From positions 1 through 64,000 of the forward strand of contig NZ_BJYT01000009.1 in assembly GCF_007991655.1 (NCBI RefSeq): a stretch of DNA of 64,000 nt, given 5' to 3'. The stretch is from Segetibacter aerophilus (GTDB lineage: Bacteria; Bacteroidota; Bacteroidia; Chitinophagales; Chitinophagaceae). The translations under genes were made by a program, and so were the position numbers. This document shows positions 35,829 through 43,945 of the stretch, one piece after another; the first letter of the stretch is position 1, and every line of letters begins with the position of its first letter. The notes under the pieces are model-generated. The model worked only from the letters and a program-made list of their open reading frames with translations, was not told the DNA's origin and ran no database searches.

Positions 35829-36002
35829 ATAAACGGGCAAGTTTTATAGAATGAGACTAAGCAGATTGAGAGTAGGGTTTTAAAGAAAACTATACCTTTT
35901 TCGTTATTTATCAAATTCTTTCTGGTTCCATTAATACCGGCGAGTTTAAATTTTCTCGCATTTTCATTTCTAGTTGGTACCGGCACCAGTCTTTCAATGA
36001 TT

Positions 36003-36025
36003 CATTGTTGCGTCGCAATCCGTTC
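36003..36025 (+). repeat. Dispersed palindromic repeat, copy F (GCGTCGC type)
   Basis: CATTGTTGCGTCGCAA followed by TCCGTTC is identical over all 23 bp to the minus-strand reading of copy A. Confidence 0.87.
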
Positions 36026-36069
36026 GTCTTCCTTTCATCAGGCATCTTCAGTTTTCTCTGCAAAAAACT

Positions 36070-37386
36070 TTATGCAATCGTTGAAAAACTTTTCACTTCA
36101 ACTCGCTCAACTTTCCCAACCAAAAAAATATAAGAACATGCGCCGATGCACGCGAGGGCGCCAACAAAAATAAGTGCAGGGGCAAAGTTGCCGCCACCCA
36201 CCAAAAAGCCAATGGCCAACGGAACAACGACAGAGGAAAGATTACCAATAAAGTTAAACACACCCCCTGTTACACCAATCAAATGTTTTGGTGCCAGCGT
36301 TGAAACAAAGACCCATGAAATGGCGGCCAATCCGTTCCCAAAAAAAGCAATGGTCATAAACAAAATAATCAACGCCGTACTATCGACATAATTAGCACCA
36401 ATAATTGAAATTGACAAAATCAGCCCAACGATGATAGGAGTCTTGCGTGCAACATTTACAGAGACTTTTTTCTTAATTAAAAAGTCAGACAGAAACCCCG
36501 AAAGCAGCACTCCTGCAAAAGCTGCGAGAAAAGGAACTGACGCCAGAAAGCCTGATTTTAAAAAGTTCAATCCGCGGTACTTGACGAGGTAAGTAGGAAA
36601 CCATGTAAGGAAAAACCACATGGTTGAAGTTGCACAAAATTGCCCTATATAAATACCCCAAAGCTTTCGATGAATAAATACTTCTCTAAGATTATTCCAA
36701 CTGAATGAAGTCTTCTCCTTGTTGTTTGTAGCTGACCTGTTAATTACACCACCACCTTTTTCAATGTGATCAAGTTCTGCCTGGTTTACTTTTGAGTGCT
36801 CAAGTGGATCGCGGTAAAAAAAGTACCAGACGCCGCCCCATATAATGCCTATTAATCCTGTTATAATAAAGAGACCCCTCCATGTAAGAAAGTGTTCTAT
36901 AGTTGTAAGCACCGGGGTTAAAAAAGCCAGACCAATAAACTGCCCCGACGTATAAGTAGCTATCGCAGAAGCCCTTTCCTTATCAGGAAACCATGCAGTA
37001 ACCACACGATTATTTATAGGAAATGATGGCGCTTCAAAAGCCCCGGTTGCAAGGCGTAGACTGAACACCATACTAAAACCTTTCATAAACCCCTGCAGCA
37101 ATGTAACTGCCGACCACGCTATAAGACAAAGGGTGTATAACACTCTTGGCTTAATTCGATCTACCAAAAGACCACCCGGAATTTGCAGCGCGGCATAAGT
37201 CCAACCGAAGGCAGAAAAAACAAGACCGAGTTGTACAGGCGTAAGTTGTAAGTCTTTAGTAATGGCAGAAGCTGCAACCGAAATATTACTACGGTCCATA
37301 TAGTTAATAATAACGTTGCCGAAGATAAGTGCGAGCATGCCAAAGCGGATGCGAGAAGGTTTGGCAGCAGTTAGTTGATCTGTCAT
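36070..37386 (-). CDS. MFS transporter, ACS family (sugar-acid type)
   Basis: This 438-residue, 12-helix transporter starts at the ATG at 37386. The signature is IINYMDRSNISVAASAI, followed by GWTYAALQIPGGLLVDRI, of the glucarate/galactonate (GudP/DgoT-like) branch. It differs clearly from the two other MFS proteins of the window. It lies between the VapC gene and the Tat-exported enolase-superfamily gene, so import of the aldonate feeding DgoD is a reasonable inference. Confidence 0.86.
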   Translation of the reverse strand: MTDQLTAAKPSRIRFGMLALIFGNVIINYMDRSNISVAASAITKDLQLTPVQLGLVFSAFGWTYAALQIPGGLLVDRIKPRVLYTLCLIAWSAVTLLQGFMKGFSMVFSLRLATGAFEAPSFPINNRVVTAWFPDKERASAIATYTSGQFIGLAFLTPVLTTIEHFLTWRGLFIITGLIGIIWGGVWYFFYRDPLEHSKVNQAELDHIEKGGGVINRSATNNKEKTSFSWNNLREVFIHRKLWGIYIGQFCATSTMWFFLTWFPTYLVKYRGLNFLKSGFLASVPFLAAFAGVLLSGFLSDFLIKKKVSVNVARKTPIIVGLILSISIIGANYVDSTALIILFMTIAFFGNGLAAISWVFVSTLAPKHLIGVTGGVFNFIGNLSSVVVPLAIGFLVGGGNFAPALIFVGALACIGACSYIFLVGKVERVEVKSFSTIA

Positions 37387-37529
37387 GGCAAGTTTCAAAT
37401 CCTAAGTTCTTGTCTATTGAGTTAATAATCAAAACTTTTAATGCCGTTTTTATCCATCTGCTAAATGCTTTTCGCGGAAGAACTTCGAAGCGTAGCAGGA
37501 ACTAACAATAATTTCTAAATTGAAGCCCC

Positions 37530-37922
37530 CTATTCTGCCAACAAATTAAGACTATCGATGTAAATAAAATGTTTACGGTTCGTAGTGTCTAAAGTTAAGC
37601 CGTGAACAACTGAGGTTGCTGCGATAAACAAGTCTGGCTTGTCAATACTTTTCCGTTTTGTTTTAAGTAGTCGAACAATTTCTGTTGCTTGTCTTGCTGC
37701 CCTGCTGTCAAAGTCTAAAACAGTAAAGCCAAGCAGCATTTTGTTCCAGAATTCCATATGGGGAGATGACGACCCGTTAATCACTTCAAATTCTGTTATA
37801 CTGGAAATATAAAGGCTGTCATAGTTTTTAAAGTGACTGATTAAACGGGAGTTGTTCTTATCAGTTTTACGGAAGTAATCAATCAAAATAGTGGAATCAA
37901 TCATCAACTTTTTGTCCGCCAT
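37530..37922 (-). CDS. PIN-domain ribonuclease toxin (VapC family)
   Basis: A 130-residue PIN domain. Acidic residues expected at the active site are seen in LMIDSTILIDYF (Asp), ITEFEVING (Glu) and KPDLFIAATS (Asp). VapC toxins cleave RNA, often tRNA, when the antitoxin is degraded. It overlaps the antitoxin gene by 19 bp, the usual arrangement. It sits inside the galactonate locus between dgoD and an MFS gene. Confidence 0.9.
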   Translation of the reverse strand: MADKKLMIDSTILIDYFRKTDKNNSRLISHFKNYDSLYISSITEFEVINGSSSPHMEFWNKMLLGFTVLDFDSRAARQATEIVRLLKTKRKSIDKPDLFIAATSVVHGLTLDTTNRKHFIYIDSLNLLAE

Positions 37923-38134
37923 TTTGCTATGCTTTTTCTGTTTTCCCCAATATTATTAATATCCTCTTCTGTATATACTGGTCCAGCAAGAAGCATTTCG
38001 ATTAATTCGTTTTTATTGTCCTTCACAGATCTTTCTTTTGCCAATTCCTCTCTTAGTCTTTCTTTCTCTTTAGGAGTAAGTGTTTTAACAGCAGTAAGGA
38101 GTTGTTGAAATGGTATCTGTACTTTAATTTCCAT
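37904..38134 (-). CDS. Probable antitoxin of the PIN-domain toxin
   Basis: A 76-residue, highly charged, mostly helical protein (TPKEKERLREELAKER). It has no recognisable ribbon-helix-helix or AbrB domain; the family is not named here. It is assigned as antitoxin because it precedes and overlaps the VapC gene by 19 bp. Bacteroidota PIN toxins often have short helical antitoxins of this sort. Confidence 0.75.
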   Translation of the reverse strand: MEIKVQIPFQQLLTAVKTLTPKEKERLREELAKERSVKDNKNELIEMLLAGPVYTEEDINNIGENRKSIAKWRTKS

Positions 38135-38214
38135 TGCTCAAATGTAAGAATTTTGTTTGCTAAAGGATTTCAAATATGGCTGAAATAGAAGCTGTGAAAT
38201 CTGAATTTGCAACA

Positions 38215-39363
38215 CTACCATTCGGCCACACTACCATCTTCATGTCTCCATAATGGGTTCCGCCAGTTGTGTCCAATTGCCGCCATTTTTCTTACATACT
38301 CTTCGTCGATCTCAATACCAAGACCGGGAGCTTCAGGAATTTTTACATAGCCGTTTTCATAATCAAAAACAGTCTTGTCTGTTAAGTAATCAAGCAAATC
38401 ATTGCCCTGGTTATAATGTATTCCGAGGCTTTGCTCTTGTATAAAAGCGTTGTGGCAAGTAGCATCTACCTGTAAGCAGGCTGCCAGTGCAATAGGGCCG
38501 AGCGGGCAGTGCGGAGCGGCAGCAACATCAAATGCCTCAGCCATAGAAATAATCTTTTTGCACTCGGTAATGCCGCCGGCATGAGAAACGTCAGGCTGAA
38601 TAATATCAGCATAGCCATCCTTTAACAGGTTCTTGAATTGCCACCTTGAAAACATTCGTTCGCCGGTTGCAATTGGAATGGCTGTATGCTGAGCAATGTC
38701 ACGAAGCGCTTCATTATTCTCAGGCAAAACAGGTTCTTCAATAAACATTGGGTGATAGGGCTCCAGCTCCTTTGCCAGTATTTTAGCCATTGGCTTATGT
38801 ACCCTGCCATGAAAGTCAATACCAATACCGACCGAAGGACCAACCGCCTGACGTACCGCATCAATACGGGCAATGGCATGAGTAATCTTTTCGTAAGAGT
38901 CTATGTATTGCAGCTCCTCCGTCGCATTCATCTTTAGAGCAGTAATTCCTTGCGCTATCAAATTTTTTGCGGCTTGCCCAACCTCTGAAGGACGATCGCC
39001 TCCGATCCATGAATATATTTTCATGGCAGTGTGAGCTTTGCCGCCCATAAGTTGGTGTATGGGAGCATTATAGAACTTCCCTTTTATATCCCATAAAGCC
39101 TGGTCTATACCGGAAATAGCACTCATCAGTATTGGTCCACCACGATAAAAACCTGCCCGGTACATCACGTTCCAATGGTCTTCTATGTTCATCGGGTTTT
39201 TGCCGACCAGGTTTTCCATCAATTCATCTACCGCCACTTTTACCGTGGCAGCTCTGCCTTCAACCACAGGCTCGCCCCAGCCAACAATACCTTCATCTGT
39301 TTCAATTTTTAGAAACAACCAGCGAGGAGGTACCTGGAACAATTCATAGCTTGTAATTTTCAT
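38215..39363 (-). CDS. dgoD: D-galactonate dehydratase
   Basis: The 382-residue protein has the same length as the Escherichia coli enzyme as I recall it. It matches it almost along its whole run, for example [32 protein letters not shown] and [15 protein letters not shown], and ends [16 protein letters not shown]. The active-site elements are DFHGR (metal Asp and catalytic His), EEP, GER and the His of APHC. It dehydrates D-galactonate to 2-dehydro-3-deoxy-D-galactonate in the cytoplasm, the substrate of DgoK. No signal peptide is present, in contrast to its Tat-exported relative at 34569. Confidence 0.95.
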   Translation of the reverse strand: MKITSYELFQVPPRWLFLKIETDEGIVGWGEPVVEGRAATVKVAVDELMENLVGKNPMNIEDHWNVMYRAGFYRGGPILMSAISGIDQALWDIKGKFYNAPIHQLMGGKAHTAMKIYSWIGGDRPSEVGQAAKNLIAQGITALKMNATEELQYIDSYEKITHAIARIDAVRQAVGPSVGIGIDFHGRVHKPMAKILAKELEPYHPMFIEEPVLPENNEALRDIAQHTAIPIATGERMFSRWQFKNLLKDGYADIIQPDVSHAGGITECKKIISMAEAFDVAAAPHCPLGPIALAACLQVDATCHNAFIQEQSLGIHYNQGNDLLDYLTDKTVFDYENGYVKIPEAPGLGIEIDEEYVRKMAAIGHNWRNPLWRHEDGSVAEW

Positions 39364-39423
39364 GAAGCGAGCTTTAGTTGAAGCGGCAATTTAAAAAGAT
39401 CGAAGCAAGTTGTAGTTCTTTTA

Positions 39424-40269
39424 CTAAAATCTTACAGGCGTGTCTCTTGAGTCTGCATAGGCCTTTGAGAAGTCGCGCGATTTAACCTGCCCAGCTACGT
39501 ATTCGATACCTTGAAAAATATGTTTTACATATACCGGATCTGAGTAATCTTTTTTGTCGTGCCCAAGTACTGTACACCATGTGTGACCTCCATCGAAATC
39601 GTAGTACCAAACAGACGGATATAAATCGGCGTAGCCTCCCGCATTTTTATCCACAAGATTTTTCTGTGCTGTATCGGTAAGATTTAACGAAGTAATATTA
39701 TGAGCCATCAAGACCCTGGGGCCGGGATAGAGTTCCTTTGCGAAATAACATTCGTCCTCCTTTTCCCAAACTTTAGGAAGACCACGCATCGAAGGATGCG
39801 AAGAAGTAATTACCTGTTCTTTAAATTTCTGAAATTTTGCATGCCATGAGAATGTCCCTCCCATCATCATCTTAAACCACTTCCAGTTGCGCTCGGTTCC
39901 TGTAACGGAATGTAAGCCGACAAAACCACCACCCGCTTCTATATATCTACGGAAAGCAAGGCGCTGCTCATCAGTGTCAAAAACGTCATTATTGGTACTG
40001 GGAAAAATGAGTAGAGAATATTGCTTCAGATTGTTCTCCGTCATCACAGAAGCATCCCGGGATGTATCGACTTTAAAGCCGTGTTGCTGTCCGAGTTTCT
40101 GTATGCAGCTCACCGCGCTTGGAATATTATCATGTACATATCCTTTACCATTTTTAGTATACACCAACACCCGAACATTTTTCCAGTTTACAACACCCTG
40201 CGCATGGAGAGAACAAGCGGAGGTAACGAGAAAACATATAAAAACAATGATAGCACTCAGTCTTTTCAT
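39424..40269 (-). CDS. Exported ThuA-domain protein
   Basis: A 281-residue protein with a signal peptide (IIVFICFLVTSACSLHAQ). It has a ThuA/trehalose-utilization-like fold: VRVLVYTKNGKGYVHD, FPSTNNDVF, GGGFVGLHSVTG and WCTVLGHDKKDY. ThuA-like proteins act in disaccharide and 3-keto-sugar metabolism and share a glutamine-amidotransferase-like fold, but their chemistry is poorly known. It lies between an exported oxidoreductase gene and dgoD. Confidence 0.83.
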   Translation of the reverse strand: MKRLSAIIVFICFLVTSACSLHAQGVVNWKNVRVLVYTKNGKGYVHDNIPSAVSCIQKLGQQHGFKVDTSRDASVMTENNLKQYSLLIFPSTNNDVFDTDEQRLAFRRYIEAGGGFVGLHSVTGTERNWKWFKMMMGGTFSWHAKFQKFKEQVITSSHPSMRGLPKVWEKEDECYFAKELYPGPRVLMAHNITSLNLTDTAQKNLVDKNAGGYADLYPSVWYYDFDGGHTWCTVLGHDKKDYSDPVYVKHIFQGIEYVAGQVKSRDFSKAYADSRDTPVRF

Positions 40270-40303
40270 AACGAGGTAAAAATTTGAATTAGAAGAAAGA
40301 AAG

Positions 40304-40340
40304 GTATTGTGGAAAGCTGGATGTTAACCCTCCACAATAC
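40304..40340. other. Perfect 10-bp inverted repeat between oxidoreductase and ThuA genes
   Basis: GTATTGTGGA (40304-40313) and TCCACAATAC (40331-40340) form a perfect stem with a 17-nt loop. On the minus strand it is followed by CTTTCTTTCTT, a poor U-run. It could be a weak terminator of the oxidoreductase gene or a regulator site ahead of the ThuA gene. Confidence 0.5.
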
Positions 40341-40430
40341 GTTTAGATGAAAACCTTTTGAGCAGGAAAAATTTGTCAAACGACAAAAAGTATTGGTAAA
40401 ATGTCAATAGTAGCTTTAGCAACAATACTG

Positions 40431-41864
40431 TTACGCCACTTTACCGTTTTGAGATTTTACAACATAGTTAGTTCCATAAGGAAAGCGCTGTGGTCTTGAC
40501 AGCAGTTTATTTGCTTCGATATTATCTTTAAAAACTTCCTTCTTAGGATCCCAGTACAGCTTACCGGGAGTTTTCATTGCAGCATGAACCAACAGGCACG
40601 CACTACAAGAACGGTGGGCTACCTCAGCCGGGCTGATATTTGGTTTTTTATTTTGAATACAATCCAGCCAGTTGCCATGTTGTTCGGGGCTTTCATATAA
40701 ATGAACTTCGTTTGGTCCTATAACAGAGGTGAGTATCGAAGGGTTACTGGCATCAAAAGCCTTTTCACTTTTGCCCGATGTTGGGTCTGAAGCTGTTACA
40801 CCTACGTTGCCCCTGGTAACAAAAATCCATCCGTCTGATCCTTCAAAGCGAATACCATTTGGGTTCTTACTGCTTAAGATCATGTTCACACCATTTGCAT
40901 ATTTCATTGTAGCCTCATAGTCTCCATGCACATTCCATAGTCCTTTCGTTGGGAAGTCTGCCGTTGCTTCAATTTCTATGGGGCCTGTTAGTTCAGTATT
41001 CATACCCCAATGTGCAATGTCGATGTGATGAACGCCCCAACCTGTAATCATGCCGGCGCCGAATTGTTCGCAACGCAGCCAACCGCCTCTTGAGTTAGGA
41101 TCTGTTTGAGAGTGAACTCTATCAACTGTATAATAAATGTATGGAGTAGAGCCCAACCACATGTCGTAATTCAGGTTTTCAGGAACAGGCATTTCTGCCG
41201 TATTTCCGCCAGCAGGATCAGAGGGTAATCCTACACGTACTGTGTGTAATTTTCCAATCCTTCCATTTCTCACTAGTTCGCAGGCCTTTTTAAATTGCGG
41301 CCATGGATTCATGGAACGTTGCTGACTTCCCAGTTGAAAAACTACGCCTGACTTTCTAACTATGTCGCTCATCTGGCGACCTTCTTCAATAGTAAGGGAG
41401 GTAGGCTTTTGACAATAGATGTGCTTGCCGGCAAGGGCTGCTTCAATAGCAGGCTGAGCATGCCAATGATCAGGCGTGCTTATGATTACTGCATCAATAT
41501 CCTTATTAGCCAATAAGGCTTTATAATCATCATATATTTTTACGTCGATATAGTTAGCCTTACCCGTTTTTTTTGCGTACCATCCCTCTATCATCTGCTT
41601 GCCACTTTGCAAACGGGTGCGGTCAACATCGGCTACGGCCATTATGTTGGCTACATCATATTTGAAAGTTTCGGCAAGATCATGTGTACGGGCAATACGA
41701 CCAATACCTATTTGGCCAATATTAATTTTATTGCTCGGTGCGTTTTTACCAAAGACAGACGCAGGAACAATCGTAGGAAAACCTGCTAAAGCAACACTTC
41801 CGGCGGTTGCCTTTATGGTATTTTTTAAAAAGGTTCGCCTGCTATTTTCATTTGAATTATTCAT
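40431..41864 (-). CDS. Tat-exported Gfo/Idh/MocA family oxidoreductase
   Basis: The 477-residue precursor has a twin-Arg signal (SRRTFLKNTIKATAGSVALAG). The Rossmann segment is IGQIGIGRIART, and CQKPTSLTIEEG stands at the position of the usual EKP motif, with Gln for Glu. TPDHWHAQPAIEA and GWGVHHIDIAHWGM follow, as in the Bacteroidota branch with an extended C-terminal domain. Tat export fits a cofactor bound before transport, as in glucose-fructose oxidoreductase. It follows the SusD gene on the same strand and could oxidise the sugar imported by SusCD. Confidence 0.87.
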   Translation of the reverse strand: MNNSNENSRRTFLKNTIKATAGSVALAGFPTIVPASVFGKNAPSNKINIGQIGIGRIARTHDLAETFKYDVANIMAVADVDRTRLQSGKQMIEGWYAKKTGKANYIDVKIYDDYKALLANKDIDAVIISTPDHWHAQPAIEAALAGKHIYCQKPTSLTIEEGRQMSDIVRKSGVVFQLGSQQRSMNPWPQFKKACELVRNGRIGKLHTVRVGLPSDPAGGNTAEMPVPENLNYDMWLGSTPYIYYTVDRVHSQTDPNSRGGWLRCEQFGAGMITGWGVHHIDIAHWGMNTELTGPIEIEATADFPTKGLWNVHGDYEATMKYANGVNMILSSKNPNGIRFEGSDGWIFVTRGNVGVTASDPTSGKSEKAFDASNPSILTSVIGPNEVHLYESPEQHGNWLDCIQNKKPNISPAEVAHRSCSACLLVHAAMKTPGKLYWDPKKEVFKDNIEANKLLSRPQRFPYGTNYVVKSQNGKVA

Positions 41865-41924
41865 AATAATCTTTTGAATGGTGAATACGATATTCTGAAT
41901 TTTAAAATTATCTATAAAAAACTA

Positions 41925-41987
41925 CAGGAGTGCTTACCGTCAGATCCATCGGGATAACTCCGAGATGATTCATTAGTTGCACTCCTG
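41925..41987. other. Long inverted repeat downstream of susD
   Basis: CAGGAGTGC (41925-41933) and GCACTCCTG (41979-41987) pair perfectly across a 45-nt interior. The interior has its own partial stem (CATC...GATG with GG/CC). The RNA would fold in either direction. There is no T-run. It lies between susD and the next gene of the locus, where a processing or attenuation element could set relative expression. Confidence 0.45.
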
Positions 41988-42059
41988 CGTAATAAAAATG
42001 ATCCACTTATACTTTAAACAAATTCTTAAGCATTTTTCAGATCTTCAATAACCGTGTCA

Positions 42060-43919
42060 CTATGGTATTTTGTCCAGGGCAGGAACGTTGTTTTCAAAAC
42101 CTACATACCCTTTATTTTGGTTGATACGTCCGTTACTATTTCCATTGATAGAACGGGTAGGTATTGGCCATAAAATGTGATAAGGACTCATAGTGTATTT
42201 ATCATTGTGGTTAGTAACAATGCCCAGTTTATAGAAATTGTTCTTCGCCATAACCCTGTCGTACAAATAATTGCTTTCTGAAATGTTGGCTAAAGAATAT
42301 ACTTTTCCATTTTCAGCAGCCTTTCCTGTTTTTGCAAACAAGAAAGATATTCTTGTCATTTCTGTCTTACGATTTTCTTCAAAGTACAACTCGCGCGCTC
42401 TCTCATCCAATATGGTTCCCATATTTACATCAGCAGCGGTTATTGGGGCACAATTAGCCCTGGTTCTTACTGCGTTTATATCAGCAGCAGCTAAAGCCTG
42501 GTTGCCTTTCCAGAAATAAGCCTCTGCTCTTAACAGATAAGTTTCAGCCAGACGGAACATGTACCAATCGCTGTGTCCACCTTGTTTAGGTGCGTTTTCG
42601 TTATCATCAACAAAGACTTTGTACTGGGGCCATCCATACCAGCTTCTTATAGTGTCGGTACAAAGTAAACCACCGGCAGCATTTCTAAGCTGTAGATTCT
42701 TAAGGTAATTTGGATCGTTAATCGTTTTCAAACCTGGTTCGTTATAGAGAAGATCCTCCATATTCATCCAGTTACCTTTTGCATGTCTCAAGTCGTTTGG
42801 ATCATTCCAGATTTCGTACTGAGCATAGTTACTAGGCCGGGTTCTTCCAATACCCCTCCCTACAAAGTTTGATTGAACGAGGTCCGCTGTCAGGTTATCA
42901 TAAGTTCCTTTTTTACCACTTGGAGTATTTACGTTCGTTCCCCAGAATGCAACTGCCTGACGCATAATAGTCATCCCTGTACCAAATTGCCCATCCCCAA
43001 ATCGGTCAATGATCATATACAAACCTTCCTTGTTCGCTCCGATAGATTTGTTCTCAGGGCGATGCAGATCCCATATTACATTGTGTGGTAGAGATTGAGG
43101 TGTGGCTGAACCGGGAACAAATACAATTGGAGCTGGTGCGCTACCAAAATTAGTTTTCATTAAACTGTAAGGGCCATTGATAGCGACATTGGCTGCAGTA
43201 ATAGCTGCATCAAAATCTCCAAGAGCTAAGTTTACTTTGGTAAGTAAGTGAGCTACGGCACCTTTGGTTACTTCACCTTTGTTTACGTTATCAGAGGTCC
43301 ATAAAAGTGCAGAATCAAGGTCAAGTTTTATTTTCTGAAGGATAACATCCTTTTTGGTAGAATAAAAATCAAGCTTTGGAGCAGTTATCTCATTCATGAT
43401 CGCAGGAACGTCACCAAATTGGTGAACCAATTTATAGTAACGAAGCGCTCTATGAAAATAGGCTGCACCTAAAATAGCATTACGTTCGGCAGGAGATGAA
43501 TAAGTAGCATCATCAATCCTGGATATAACAGTATTGGCGTATTTAATTCCGCTGTATCCCTCTCTCCAATACACATAAATTTTATTGTGATCATCATCAT
43601 CTGCCTGCACACCATCCGGGGTTATTTGGAGATTGAGATCTTGTGCAGGTCCTGATTTGTCTGTGACGCCTTCCACGGCGATCTCAGTAAACAGCATTTC
43701 TGTAAGAATAGCAGGGTTTCCTCCGTAATATTCAAATCTTAAATTCCTTGCGCAAGCAGCCAAAGCAGCACGCATGGCCGTAGCGTCTACATAAGTAGCT
43801 GAGGGTTCGTAAAAGGAAAGGGGCTGCGGTTCAAGGTACTCCTTCTTACAACTTGCTACAGTAGCTATGATAGTTGTAAGGACACCAATGATTTTTATAT
43901 ATTTCAAACTTGTTCTCAT
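42060..43919 (-). CDS. SusD/RagB-family glycan-binding lipoprotein
   Basis: A 619-residue lipoprotein. The signal ends in IATVASC with the lipid Cys at about 24, followed by KKEYLEPQPLSFY. The protein has the SusD helical TPR-like frame, with the conserved NAILGAAYFHRALRYYKLVHQFGDVP and YLLRAEAYFWKGN blocks, and RARELYFEENRKTEMTRI near the end. SusD proteins cap the SusC channel and bind the ligand at the outer surface. It begins 26 bp after susC ends. The ligand is unknown, but the locus suggests an acid-containing or galactose-derived saccharide. Confidence 0.95.
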   Translation of the reverse strand: MRTSLKYIKIIGVLTTIIATVASCKKEYLEPQPLSFYEPSATYVDATAMRAALAACARNLRFEYYGGNPAILTEMLFTEIAVEGVTDKSGPAQDLNLQITPDGVQADDDDHNKIYVYWREGYSGIKYANTVISRIDDATYSSPAERNAILGAAYFHRALRYYKLVHQFGDVPAIMNEITAPKLDFYSTKKDVILQKIKLDLDSALLWTSDNVNKGEVTKGAVAHLLTKVNLALGDFDAAITAANVAINGPYSLMKTNFGSAPAPIVFVPGSATPQSLPHNVIWDLHRPENKSIGANKEGLYMIIDRFGDGQFGTGMTIMRQAVAFWGTNVNTPSGKKGTYDNLTADLVQSNFVGRGIGRTRPSNYAQYEIWNDPNDLRHAKGNWMNMEDLLYNEPGLKTINDPNYLKNLQLRNAAGGLLCTDTIRSWYGWPQYKVFVDDNENAPKQGGHSDWYMFRLAETYLLRAEAYFWKGNQALAAADINAVRTRANCAPITAADVNMGTILDERARELYFEENRKTEMTRISFLFAKTGKAAENGKVYSLANISESNYLYDRVMAKNNFYKLGIVTNHNDKYTMSPYHILWPIPTRSINGNSNGRINQNKGYVGFENNVPALDKIP

Positions 43920-43945
43920 TTTTAGTCTTATTATTTTACGTGTAA

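Noticed and set aside
35792-35986. 64-codon frame overlapping the start of the Tat-exported enolase-superfamily gene
   Set aside because: It lies in an AT-rich intergenic segment in a different frame and has no similarity.
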